DNA of 64,000 bases, taken from the NCBI GenBank assembly GCA_934525065.1, contig CAKSYX010000006.1:12984-76983 (forward strand), read 5' to 3'. Position numbers and translations under genes: made by a program. The notes beneath the pieces were generated by a model. The model searched no databases, was not told where the DNA came from, and was given only the letters and a program-made list of their open reading frames with translations. Every line of letters starts with the position of its first letter. The stretch's first letter is position 1. Shown here piece by piece: positions 31,950 to 40,426 of this stretch. The stretch is from an uncultured Eubacteriales bacterium. Its GTDB lineage: Bacteria > Bacillota > Clostridia > Oscillospirales > Acutalibacteraceae.

Positions 31950-32511
31950 CACGCCGAACCGCCTGACCCTTCTGCGCATTGCGCTGGCACCTGTTTTTCT
32001 GGTGCTTTTGATTTCCGGTCTGCCGCACTGCAATCTTTATGCCTTTCTGGTTTTTGCCGCAGCATCGGTAACAGATTTTATCGACGGAAAGCTTGCGCGC
32101 AGCCGCAATGAGGTCACTTCACTCGGAAAGCTTCTTGATCCGCTTGCCGATAAAATGCTCATTACTGCCGCGCTTTTGGGCTTTATGCTCAGCGGCGAGT
32201 GCAACATATTTATTGCGTTTGTCATCCTGCTTCGCGAATACACCGTGACCGGTGTCCGAATGATCGCGCTTACGGACGGAATCGTTATCCCGGCGAATAT
32301 CTGGGGAAAAATCAAAACCGCTTCTCAGATGATTTCAATTGCCGTTGTTGTTGCACTTCGCGAATGGCTGTATCTCGGAAAGACCTTGCCGTTTGAGCTT
32401 TCGCTCTTTTCAAATGTCCTGCTCGGCTTCACCGCCGTTGCCGCCGTTGTTTCCGGTATAATCTACATCGTTGAGGCTGCAAAAAAGATAAATTTTTTAG
32501 AAAACAAGTAG
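31936..32511 (+). CDS. pgsA: CDP-diacylglycerol-glycerol-3-phosphate 3-phosphatidyltransferase
   Basis: PgsA makes phosphatidylglycerol phosphate, the committed step to phosphatidylglycerol and cardiolipin. The 191-residue membrane protein has the CDP-alcohol phosphotransferase signature D-G-x2-A-R-x8-G-x3-D-x3-D, visible as DFIDGKLARSRNEVTSLGKLLDPLADK. It starts with the family's TPNRLTLLRI. About five or six membrane helices are predicted. It overlaps rimO by 14 bases and ends the recA operon. Confidence 0.95.
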   Translation: MKKLNTPNRLTLLRIALAPVFLVLLISGLPHCNLYAFLVFAAASVTDFIDGKLARSRNEVTSLGKLLDPLADKMLITAALLGFMLSGECNIFIAFVILLREYTVTGVRMIALTDGIVIPANIWGKIKTASQMISIAVVVALREWLYLGKTLPFELSLFSNVLLGFTAVAAVVSGIIYIVEAAKKINFLENK

Positions 32512-32533
32512 TGCATTTTTTGAAGAAGTGTAG

Positions 32534-32812
32534 TATAATATAAAGAGCAACAAAAGCGGCGTTCTTCCGCCGCAATAATAAAGGCCTTGACGGAAAGAAG
32601 TAAAACGTCTTCCGCGTCCCCAGAGAGCGGTTCCCGGCTGAAAAACCGCGGCGCAAACGTTTGAAATGCGTTCCCGAGCTCCATGGGGGAAATCAGTATC
32701 CCTTGGCGTGTCTTCGCGTTAAGAAGCGGTTATTTTTTATAACCTTGAGCAATAAACAGGAGTGGAACCGCGCCTTGCGCCTCCGTGAGAATAGTCTCAC
32801 GGAGTTTTTTAT
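32534..32812 (+). promoter_or_regulatory. T-box leader, specifier UGC (cysteine), with its -10 box
   Basis: A TATAAT at 32534-32539 starts the unit; no clear -35 was found. Stem I contains CCAGAGAGCGG distally. The specifier TGC (32667-32669) is followed by GTTCCCGAGC, as in the leucine T-box of this window. The T-box sequence AGGAGTGGAACCGCG is at 32758-32772, and the terminator is CTCCGTGAGA/TCTCACGGAG (32781-32804) plus six T. UGC specifies cysteine, which fits cysE and cysS downstream. Confidence 0.93.
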
Positions 32813-32834
32813 TCCGCTTTTTGAGGTGAATCCA

Positions 32835-33497
32835 ATGTTTTCAACATTAAAAGAAGATATAATGTGCGTGAAGGAACGCGACCCGGCGGCGAGGAGCACG
32901 CTCGAAATCATGCTCCTTTACCCGGGCTTCAAGGCCGTGAGGATGCATCGGCGTGCGCATTGGTTTTTTGAGCATAAAATGTTTTTTGTTGCGCGCTGCA
33001 TTTCTCAACGCTGCGTAAAAAAGACGAATATTGAAATACACCCCGGTGCAACAATCGGAAAACGCTTCTTCATCGACCACGGAACAGGCGTCGTTATCGG
33101 CGAAACAACTGTTATCGGCGATGATGTCACGATTTATCAGGGCGTTACCCTTGGCGGTACGGGCAAGGATACCGGAAAGCGTCACCCGACGATCGGAAAC
33201 AACGTCCTCATCGGTGCAGGCTCAAAGGTGCTCGGACCTTTTACAATCGGCGATAATTCCAACGTTGCCGCAGGTTCCGTTGTACTTTCCGAAATTCCTC
33301 CGAACTCAACCGCTGTCGGTTCACCGGCGAGGGTTGTCAAGCAAAACGGAAAGCGCGTTGACCGCCTTGACCAGGTGCACATTCCCGACCCCGTTGCGCA
33401 GGAGCTTTGCAGAATGCGCGGAGAAATGGAAAAGCTCAAAAAAGAGCTTGATATAATAAAAAGCAAAGAACTGACCAATCATGAAAAGAAAGGATGA
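32835..33497 (+). CDS. cysE: Serine O-acetyltransferase
   Basis: CysE makes O-acetylserine, the precursor of cysteine. The 220-residue protein has an N-terminal helical region (MLLYPGFKAVRMHRRAHWFF) and the left-handed beta-helix of hexapeptide repeats (IEIHPGATIGKRFFIDHGTGVVIGE, GAGSKVLGPFTIGDNSNVAAGSVV). The catalytic Asp/His pair is in FIDHGTG. The ATG at 32835 follows GAGGTG; a longer reading would run into the T-box terminator. It is six bases before cysS and under the cysteine T-box. Confidence 0.96.
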   Translation: MFSTLKEDIMCVKERDPAARSTLEIMLLYPGFKAVRMHRRAHWFFEHKMFFVARCISQRCVKKTNIEIHPGATIGKRFFIDHGTGVVIGETTVIGDDVTIYQGVTLGGTGKDTGKRHPTIGNNVLIGAGSKVLGPFTIGDNSNVAAGSVVLSEIPPNSTAVGSPARVVKQNGKRVDRLDQVHIPDPVAQELCRMRGEMEKLKKELDIIKSKELTNHEKKG

Positions 33498-33503
33498 GAA
33501 TAC

Positions 33504-34904
33504 ATGAAAATTTTCAACACTCTCACAAGGAAAAAAGAGGTGCTTGTCCCTCAAAAGGAGGGCGAATTCAAAATTTATGCCTGCGGCCCGACTGTTTATA
33601 ACTTTATCCATATCGGAAACGCAAGGCCGCTGTGCGTTTTTGACGTACTTCGCCGCTACCTTGAGTATCGCGGAAACAAAGTTGATTTTGTTCAGAACTT
33701 TACCGATATCGACGATAAAATCATTCGCCGCGCCAATGAAGAGGGTGTGACCTTCAAAGATATTTCTGAAAAATATATCGAGGAATTCTGGGTTGATGCA
33801 AAGGGCATGAATGTCCGCGAGGCCACTGTTCATCCGAAAGCAACGGAGAATATTGACGAGATTATTGACATCGTTTCGACGCTCATTGAAAAGGGCTATG
33901 CCTATGCCGTTGACGGCGATGTATATTTCAGCACGAAAAAGTTCAGCGAATACGGAAAGCTTTCTCATCAGCCGCTTGAGGACCTTGAAGCCGGCGCAAG
34001 AATCAACGTCGGTGAGGTCAAGCGCGACCCGATGGACTTTGCTCTTTGGAAGAGCGCAAAGCCGGGCGAGCCATATTGGGACTCCCCGTGGGGTCACGGC
34101 AGACCCGGCTGGCATATTGAATGCTCTGCAATGGTCAGACGTTACCTTGGAAAAACAATTGACATTCACTGCGGCGGTCAGGACCTTGTTTTCCCACACC
34201 ACGAAAATGAAATTGCCCAGAGCGAGTGCTGCAACGGTGTACCGTTTGCCCGCTACTGGATGCATAACGGCTTCATCACCGTTGACAAGGTCAAGATGTC
34301 AAAGTCGCTCGGAAACTTCTTCACTGTCCGCGACGTTGCAAATCAGTTCGGCTATGAGCCTATTCGTTTCCTCATGCTTTCCTGCCAGTACAGAAGCCCG
34401 ATCAATTATAGCTTCGATGCTATTGAGCAGTGCAAGGCTTCGCTTGAAAGAATGTATACCTGCCGCAATAACCTTGATTTCGCACTCAAAAACTCCACTG
34501 ATGAGGCCGGCGCAGACGACGGAGAAATCGTTGCAATGATCGACCGCCGCCGCAACGAGTTTGTTGAAGCGATGGAGGATGACCTCAACACCGCAGATGC
34601 AATCGGAACGATTTTTGAGCTTGTCCGTGATATCAACACCTATGTAAACGAAGGTACTCACAGCAAAAACCTTGTTGAATATGCTGCGGAGGCTTTTGAT
34701 GAGCTTGCCGGTGTTCTCGGCTTGCTTTACAACAGAAAGCCGCAGGAGAGTCTTAACGATGAGATTGAACGCCTGATTGAAGAGCGCAACGCCGCAAGGA
34801 AGAACAAAAACTGGGCAGAGGCAGACAGAATCCGCGATGACCTCAAAGCGCGCGGAATCATCCTTGAAGACACTGCTCAAGGTGTAAAATGGCACAAAGC
34901 GTAA
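33504..34904 (+). CDS. cysS: Cysteinyl-tRNA synthetase
   Basis: CysS charges tRNA-Cys. The 466-residue class I synthetase has the zinc-cysteine CGPTVYNFIHIGNARP with the HIGN form of HIGH, the zinc ligands in HCGGQDLVFPHHENEIAQSEC, and the KMSKSLGN loop. Length is the family norm. Together with cysE under a tRNA-Cys-responsive leader, it lets the cell raise cysteine synthesis and tRNA charging when charged tRNA falls. Confidence 0.97.
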   Translation: MKIFNTLTRKKEVLVPQKEGEFKIYACGPTVYNFIHIGNARPLCVFDVLRRYLEYRGNKVDFVQNFTDIDDKIIRRANEEGVTFKDISEKYIEEFWVDAKGMNVREATVHPKATENIDEIIDIVSTLIEKGYAYAVDGDVYFSTKKFSEYGKLSHQPLEDLEAGARINVGEVKRDPMDFALWKSAKPGEPYWDSPWGHGRPGWHIECSAMVRRYLGKTIDIHCGGQDLVFPHHENEIAQSECCNGVPFARYWMHNGFITVDKVKMSKSLGNFFTVRDVANQFGYEPIRFLMLSCQYRSPINYSFDAIEQCKASLERMYTCRNNLDFALKNSTDEAGADDGEIVAMIDRRRNEFVEAMEDDLNTADAIGTIFELVRDINTYVNEGTHSKNLVEYAAEAFDELAGVLGLLYNRKPQESLNDEIERLIEERNAARKNKNWAEADRIRDDLKARGIILEDTAQGVKWHKA

Positions 34905-34920
34905 AAAAGAGGATTTTATA

Positions 34921-35694
34921 ATGATTACCAGTAAAAGCCCGATAGTTGTTTTTGACTCCGGAGTCGGAGGAATCAGTGTCCTCAAGCGTCTTTGGCAGCT
35001 CATGCCGAACGAGGATTATATTTACTTCGGCGACTCCAAGAATGCTCCGTACGGCGTTAAGCCTACGGGCGAAATACGTGAGCTTACAATTAAAAACGCA
35101 GAAATGCTGATGAACAGGGGAGCCAAGGCACTTGTGATTGCCTGCAACACGGCAACCAGCGCCGCGGCCGACGCTTTGAGGAAGTCGCACCCCGATTTTC
35201 CGATAATCGGAATCGAGCCTGCGCTCAAGCCTGCCGCGCTCTCTGGCGGCCATCCGACCGTTATAGTCATGGCGACCGAATTGACGCTGCGCGAAAATAA
35301 GTTCGCCGCGCTCGTCTCGCGCTTTGAAAACGACGCGCAAATAATCGGTCTGCCTGCTCCGGGAATCGTTGAGCTTGTTGAAAGCGACAGAGCCGACAGT
35401 CCGGAAATGGACGAGTATCTTAATAAGCTGTTTTCTCCTTTTGACAAAGAAAAACAATACTGTATTGTCCTCGGCTGCACACATTTTCCCTTTGCGAAAA
35501 AGGCAATTGCCCGCTGCATGGGCGAAAAATCGCTCTTTTTTGACGGTGCCTTCGGAATGGCGAGAAGGGCAAAGCAGCTGCTTGGGGAAAAGAACCTCCT
35601 TGCTCCCGAAGGAAAAGAGGGTTCGATCCTTTTTGAAAACAGCAATGAAAAGAACATAACGCTTTCAAAGCGCCTTTTTGAAGAACTTGAATGA
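34921..35694 (+). CDS. murI: Glutamate racemase
   Basis: MurI supplies D-glutamate for peptidoglycan. The 257-residue cofactor-independent racemase has the two catalytic cysteines in VIACNTATSAAAD and VLGCTHFPF, plus the N-terminal VVFDSGVGGISVLKRL. AGAGGA precedes the ATG. It follows cysS by 16 bases and may share the T-box transcript. Confidence 0.95.
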   Translation: MITSKSPIVVFDSGVGGISVLKRLWQLMPNEDYIYFGDSKNAPYGVKPTGEIRELTIKNAEMLMNRGAKALVIACNTATSAAADALRKSHPDFPIIGIEPALKPAALSGGHPTVIVMATELTLRENKFAALVSRFENDAQIIGLPAPGIVELVESDRADSPEMDEYLNKLFSPFDKEKQYCIVLGCTHFPFAKKAIARCMGEKSLFFDGAFGMARRAKQLLGEKNLLAPEGKEGSILFENSNEKNITLSKRLFEELE

Positions 35695-35702
35695 GGTGAA
35701 TT

Positions 35703-36569
35703 ATGCTCGGAATAGTTGACGTCGGCGGAGGAATGAGATGCGTGTATTCTGCCGGAATTTATGACCTGTTTATTGACAAAAGGGTGAAGATTCCCTGCCT
35801 TGTCGGTGTTTCCGCCGGCAGTGCGAATTTGATTACCTATGCCTGCTCTCAGCGCGGAAGAACCTATGATTTTTACACGGATTTTGCCTTCCGCCCGGAG
35901 TTTATGAGCATGAAAAATTTTAGAAAAACCGGTTCCTTCATCGGCCTTGATTATATTTATTCCGACCTTTCAAACACGGGCGGTGAATCTCCGCTTGATT
36001 ATGAACGCTTTCTTTCTTCAAAGGCAAGGCTTTATGTCGGCGCAACGCGCGCATCGGACGGCGAAGCTGTCTTTTTCGGCAACGATGACCTCTCGCTTGA
36101 CGATTACAGCATTCTCAAGGCGTCCTGCTGTATTCCTGCTGTCTGCAAGCCGTATAACATCGGCGGCGTTGACTATTACGACGGCGGAATCGCTTCGCCG
36201 ATACCGTTCCAAAAGGCTTTTGACGAAGGCTGCGACAAGGTCGTTGTTGTTTTGACAAAACCGAGAGAGGCCTACCTCGTTCCGTTCGGCAAAAAGCTCA
36301 TGTGTAACCTGATTCTTCATAAGACACCGCATATGATAATGCAAATTCAGTCAATCCATACGCGCTGTCTAACTCTCCTTGATGAGATGAAAAAGCTTGA
36401 AGAAGAGGGAAAGCTGCTCGTCATTGAACCGAAGGACTGCTTCGGCGTCGATACTTTGACGCGCGACCGCGAGCAGATGAAAAAACTTTATGATGAAGGA
36501 TATGAGGACGCAAAAGCCGCACTCGAAAGCGGATTTTTTGACGAAGTTCTCGAAGGTACAAAGCAATGA
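35703..36569 (+). CDS. Patatin-like phospholipase family protein
   Basis: The 288-residue protein has the patatin Ser-Asp dyad: the nucleophile in LVGVSAGSANLI (G-x-S-x-G) and the aspartate in VDYYDGGIASPIP (D-G-G). The oxyanion loop is VDVGGGMRCVYSAGIYD at the start. Patatin-type enzymes release fatty acids from membrane lipids; the bacterial YjjU-like members, which this resembles, are cytoplasmic with uncertain substrates. GAGGTG precedes the ATG. The end overlaps the next gene by four bases. Confidence 0.88.
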   Translation: MLGIVDVGGGMRCVYSAGIYDLFIDKRVKIPCLVGVSAGSANLITYACSQRGRTYDFYTDFAFRPEFMSMKNFRKTGSFIGLDYIYSDLSNTGGESPLDYERFLSSKARLYVGATRASDGEAVFFGNDDLSLDDYSILKASCCIPAVCKPYNIGGVDYYDGGIASPIPFQKAFDEGCDKVVVVLTKPREAYLVPFGKKLMCNLILHKTPHMIMQIQSIHTRCLTLLDEMKKLEEEGKLLVIEPKDCFGVDTLTRDREQMKKLYDEGYEDAKAALESGFFDEVLEGTKQ

Positions 36570-36985
36570 GAGAAAAAGAAATTGAAAACAATATCGTTCT
36601 TCGCCTTGAAATCGGTGAGGATATCATCGACTGCGTAAAAAGAGTCTGCGATGAACACAATGTCCGGGCCGCATATGTCACCGGAATAGGTGCGCTCAAA
36701 AAAGCCGTTGTCGGCGTGTTCAACATGGATACCAAGGAATACAAGGCAAATGAATATAACCGCTTTATGGAGCTTACCGCCCTTTGCGGCAACGTCAGCT
36801 TCATGAACGGAGAAAGCTATATCCACCTGCACGCAAGCCTTGCCGATGAAACAGGACTCGCTTTCGGCGGTCACTTGAACGAAGGGATCATTGGCGCAAC
36901 AGCGGAAATTTTCATCACAGTCCTTGACGGTGTAATTGACCGCGTTCACTGTGATGAAACGGGACTCAATGTTTTTGATATTTGA
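36566..36985 (+). CDS. PPC-domain (DUF296) protein
   Basis: The 139-residue protein is a stand-alone PPC domain: IVLRLEIGEDIIDCVKRVCDEHNVRAAYVTGIGALKKA, then YIHLHASLADETGLAFGGHL with the conserved metal-like histidines, and AEIFITVLDG. In bacteria such proteins form trimers of unknown role; in plants the domain follows AT-hook DNA-binding motifs, which are absent here. The ATGA overlap with the patatin gene suggests they act together, but how is unknown. Confidence 0.85.
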   Translation: MREKEIENNIVLRLEIGEDIIDCVKRVCDEHNVRAAYVTGIGALKKAVVGVFNMDTKEYKANEYNRFMELTALCGNVSFMNGESYIHLHASLADETGLAFGGHLNEGIIGATAEIFITVLDGVIDRVHCDETGLNVFDI

Positions 36986-37080
36986 GAATGCGTATGCTGA
37001 ATAAATGTATGAAAAGTTGTCATGAAAACGCTGTGGTTTCATCGAAAGTGTATAAAAATTAAAAAGCTCCTCTCAAACGC

Positions 37081-37109
37081 TTGCTTAAAAACTCTCAAAG
37101 GGTTATAAT
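37081..37109 (+). promoter_or_regulatory. Promoter of upp
   Basis: TTGCTT (37081-37086) and TATAAT (37104-37109), 17 bases apart. A short GCCGA/TCGGC hairpin lies in the leader. Confidence 0.65.
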
Positions 37110-37167
37110 ATCAAAAATGCGGCCGATTACGTCGGCGGCAGCGGCAAAAAAGAAAGGACTTGATGAA

Positions 37168-37800
37168 ATGAACAAGAACGTAACAATTTTTGACCATCCC
37201 CTCATTCAGCACAAGCTTTCAATTCTGAGGAACAAAAAGACCTCTTCAAAGGACTTCCGTGCTCTCGTTTCAGAAATCGCGATGCTAATGTGCTACGAAG
37301 CAACCCGTGACCTTCCGCTTGAAGAGGTTGAAATTGAAACCCCGATTTGCAAGACCAAGGTCAATCACCTTGCCGGCAAAAAGCTCGCTATTGTTCCCAT
37401 TCTCCGCGCAGGTCTCGGAATGGTTGACGGAATTCTTTCCCTCATTCCTTCCGCAAGAGTTGGTCATATCGGCCTTTACAGAGACGAAGAGACCCTCAAG
37501 CCTGTTGAGTATTACTGCAAGCTCCCGAAGGACATTGCAGACCGTGACGTTTTTGTTGTCGATCCCATGCTTGCCACCGGCGGTTCGGGCATTGACGCAG
37601 TCAGCCAGATCAAGCTCAGAAATCCCAAGTCGATCCGTTTCCTTTGCCTTATTGCCGCTCCCGAAGGAATTGAAGCTTTCACCAAGGTTCACCCCGATGT
37701 TGACCTTTATTGCGCCGCTCTTGACGAAAAACTCAACGAAAACGGCTATATTATTCCGGGTCTCGGTGACGCCGGAGATAGAATTTTCGGAACGAAATAA
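37168..37800 (+). CDS. upp: Uracil phosphoribosyltransferase
   Basis: Upp salvages uracil to UMP with PRPP, complementing the deo/cdd genes at the left of the window. The 210-residue protein has IFDHPLIQHKLSILRNKKTSSKDFR, VPILRAGLGMVDGIL, the PRPP loop VFVVDPMLATGGSGIDA and the uracil site GLGDAGDRIFGTK at the C-terminus. The ATG at 37168 follows AAAGGA; the earlier in-frame start would begin at the promoter. Confidence 0.97.
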   Translation: MNKNVTIFDHPLIQHKLSILRNKKTSSKDFRALVSEIAMLMCYEATRDLPLEEVEIETPICKTKVNHLAGKKLAIVPILRAGLGMVDGILSLIPSARVGHIGLYRDEETLKPVEYYCKLPKDIADRDVFVVDPMLATGGSGIDAVSQIKLRNPKSIRFLCLIAAPEGIEAFTKVHPDVDLYCAALDEKLNENGYIIPGLGDAGDRIFGTK

Positions 37801-37809
37801 TTTTAAAGA

Positions 37810-38304
37810 GGCTGTCGCATTTAGCGCAGACCAAAGAGCAAAACAAAAAGCAAAAGACTATATTTCACGAGGCTTATCAAAACCGAGGCTTCCTATGAAA
37901 TATAGTCTTTGTTTATTGATAGAATCTAAAAATAATTTTGCTCTTTTAAGCGTTTTTTTGCCCACTCGCGGTATCTACATACAGCTTCGGGGTAGGCTGA
38001 AGAAAGTCCGACGCAATATGCCTGAGGGGCTTGTTTTTCCGCACATTGCGGCACTTTTTGTCTTACTATACCGTCAGTATGGTTTCGACAAAGAAGCACC
38101 ACACTGCACGAAAAAACAAACCTCTCAGGTGCGAAGCAGTTTTTGGGGAGCAAATTTTTGTCGAGACAAGGCAAAAAGGTGAGTAATGCTGACGCATTGC
38201 GAAACTTTTTAACGCAGTATCGGCGAAAATTTGCCTTAAAAAACCATATTGAGCCGGACTATCTTCAGCCATGAAAACGCTTTCTGCATCTAAATGCAAC
38301 AGCT
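37810..38304 (+). repeat. Dispersed MITE-like repeat, long copy
   Basis: A roughly 495-base non-coding element. Left end GGCTGTCGCATTTAGCGCAG and right end (reverse complement AGCTGTTGCATTTAGATGCAG) form imperfect terminal inverted repeats sharing GCTGTyGCATTTAG. An internal palindrome (AAGACTATATTTCA with TGAAATATAGTCTT) follows the left end. A central module of about 290 bases (near 37995-38275) is absent from the copy at 27881-28100; its outer parts are seen at 25318-25447. No transposase and no clear target duplication. Open frames in it look spurious. Confidence 0.85.
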
Positions 38305-38346
38305 CCTTTCTTGTAACTATGGGATTTTGAGTTGAAAATGAAACAG

Positions 38347-38387
38347 CACGGTGCGCTTGCTGCAAGGCGTACCGTGTTCTTTTTTTA
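38347..38387 (+). terminator. Terminator upstream of the ABC transporter operon
   Basis: CACGGTGCGC (38347-38356) pairs with GGCGTACCGTG (38367-38376, wobble and bulge allowed), followed by a long T run. Confidence 0.8.
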
Positions 38388-38500
38388 TAAAAGCCGAAAG
38401 GAACTTGTGCCATATTCTTATGGTTTCAGTGATAAAGTTGTAATTATTTTGCTTTACAATTGATTTGTAAGAGAAAACTCTGAAGGGGAGGGCCGTAAAA

Positions 38501-40426
38501 ATGCAAAAAACAAAACTTATGCTGAAACGACTTAAAAATGATAGGCTTATTCTGAGTCTGGCCTTAGCTTTCTTTTTGCTGGCACCGGGTTATATTACCG
38601 TAAGGTCGCTGCTTTTGCACCTGTCGGCCGCATCGCCGCTTTCATATCTTTCTGCTTCGCTTGATACATCAATGATAGCCTTCATTTTTTTCATGTTTCT
38701 TTCATATGAATATCTTTGCAGAATAAAACAGCAGTCGGTCGAGGAAATGCTGAAGGCATCTTCCGGTGGGTTAAAAAGCTTTTACCTGACCGGGCTTTCA
38801 ATATTGGCTTTTCTGCTCGGCGCATATGCTCTTGCTGTTTTTTCAATCAACGTTGTGATTTATTTTTGTCTCGGTGTCGGAAAATCCGAATATCTGGTTC
38901 ATATAGTGCTGAATGTTTTTCTCAACATTTTTCTTGTACCTCTGGTCGGTATTCTGTTCGGCGCGGCGGTCTCCTTTTCAAGGCGAAGAATCGGCGCGTA
39001 TATTGCAATGCTTGCCGCAGCCTTCCTTTCAACGCCGATGTTCACCGCAATCACTGACGCTGTTTATGAAGGCACGGGTAAAAATCTGACTCTTCTCAGA
39101 GGAATATTCGACATTTTTCCGCAATCGCTCGGCTATACGCCGATATACGCTTTCGGCTATTCTCTGTTGCCGTACCGGTGGGATATAGTTTCCTTTTGGC
39201 TTTGCCTTTTTGCGGCGGTATTGATTCTCCGTCTTGCAGGGAGCAAAAGAATCAGGGGCTTTTTTGCGGCGTTTACCTGTATTGTTCTGGCAATTGTGTC
39301 GATGGCCGGGTACGTCAAGCCTGCTTCAAAGCTAATTTTGAGGGGTAACGCCGATTCAAGCGGAATTGCCGATATGGATTACTATTCTTCGGCAGTTCAG
39401 CGAAACAAACGGGCTGACTTCGCAGTTAAAAAATATGACCTTTTTTTGAGCATTGACCGCAGACTTTCCTGCGAGGCAACACTGACGCTCAGCAAGGAAA
39501 ACCTCTCAGTCTATAATTTTACGCTGTACCATGGCTTCAAAGTCGAAAGCGCCCGTTCGGACTACGGAAAATCACTTCAATTTGAACAAAACGGTGACTA
39601 TATTTCCGTCAGGCGTGCAGATGAACCGCTCAAAAGCATAACGCTTGAATACAATGGTTCTGCGCCCCGCTTTTTCAGCAATTCTCAAAGCACGAGCCTT
39701 CCGGGATGGTTTCCGTATTACCCTCATGCGGGGGAAAGGGAGATTTATGACCGCTCAATATTCGGTTTCAACCGAATTCTTTGCCCGGATAACACCGAAT
39801 TCAAACTTGACATCAACTGCAAAAACAATGTATTTTGCAGCCTTGACAAAACCGAAAGCGGCTATGCCGGAAAAAGCAGCGGTGTAACGATCGTGTCCGG
39901 CTTTTATGATACGTTTATGTACGGAAATATTCAGGTGATGTACCCGTTTCTGGACACTGCGGAATACTCGGAAAAAAGCATCAGGGAAAACCTCGATGAA
40001 TACACTGCACAGGGAATCATTGACGCTTCATCAAAAAAGCTGATTGTGATTTCAAACGTAAACATGACCTCTGTTTATGAGAGGTACTGCCGTTTTTCCG
40101 ATCATACGGCGGTCGCTCAGCTGAGCGGACTTGCGGATTTTTATGAAACGCAGAAAGTTCCGAGCTATAAGCTCTCTCTTTATAACGCGTTCAGCTATTA
40201 TCAATCCGACCGGGAAAGCTGGAAGCAGCTGATTGATTCAACCAAGGAGTTCTACGCAGGTGACGAGGAACTGATTCAAAATGACGCGAAAGTCATGCTT
40301 CAAAGAACACTTGATGAAGTTGGAGAAAGCTACGCGGAAAAGCAAATCAGTGAATATCTGAATGACGATTATGACACAAGAAACTGGAAAAGCTTTTTTG
40401 AAGATCTGAGAGGTGAAAAACAATGA
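38501..40426 (+). CDS. ABC-type permease with large M1-peptidase-like extracellular domain
   Basis: The 641-residue protein has about seven membrane helices in residues 15-275, in the style of ABC-2 permeases, then one large outer domain (about 290-641). That domain resembles the N-terminal beta-domain of M1 aminopeptidases: YDLFLSIDRRLSCEATLTL, LPGWFPYYPHAGEREIYD, TEFKLDINCKNNVF. Permease/M1 fusions are known in other bacteria. I see no HExxH zinc motif, so peptidase activity is unlikely. GGGGAGGG precedes the ATG. The stop overlaps the ATPase gene by four bases. Confidence 0.7.
   Translation: MQKTKLMLKRLKNDRLILSLALAFFLLAPGYITVRSLLLHLSAASPLSYLSASLDTSMIAFIFFMFLSYEYLCRIKQQSVEEMLKASSGGLKSFYLTGLSILAFLLGAYALAVFSINVVIYFCLGVGKSEYLVHIVLNVFLNIFLVPLVGILFGAAVSFSRRRIGAYIAMLAAAFLSTPMFTAITDAVYEGTGKNLTLLRGIFDIFPQSLGYTPIYAFGYSLLPYRWDIVSFWLCLFAAVLILRLAGSKRIRGFFAAFTCIVLAIVSMAGYVKPASKLILRGNADSSGIADMDYYSSAVQRNKRADFAVKKYDLFLSIDRRLSCEATLTLSKENLSVYNFTLYHGFKVESARSDYGKSLQFEQNGDYISVRRADEPLKSITLEYNGSAPRFFSNSQSTSLPGWFPYYPHAGEREIYDRSIFGFNRILCPDNTEFKLDINCKNNVFCSLDKTESGYAGKSSGVTIVSGFYDTFMYGNIQVMYPFLDTAEYSEKSIRENLDEYTAQGIIDASSKKLIVISNVNMTSVYERYCRFSDHTAVAQLSGLADFYETQKVPSYKLSLYNAFSYYQSDRESWKQLIDSTKEFYAGDEELIQNDAKVMLQRTLDEVGESYAEKQISEYLNDDYDTRNWKSFFEDLRGEKQ

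Noticed and set aside
33321..34265. A 314-codon open frame on the minus strand
   Set aside because: Antisense to cysE and cysS, which are certain; composition is that of a shadow frame.
37307..38182. Open frames through the end of upp and the long repeat, on both strands
   Set aside because: They begin out of frame in upp or lie within a repeat whose other copies are deleted or inverted; no ribosome site and no protein family. They are the kind of frame often wrongly annotated in such repeats.
37810..38304. An insertion sequence with transposase
   Set aside because: Less than 500 bases and no coding sequence resembling a transposase, so it is listed as a non-autonomous repeat.
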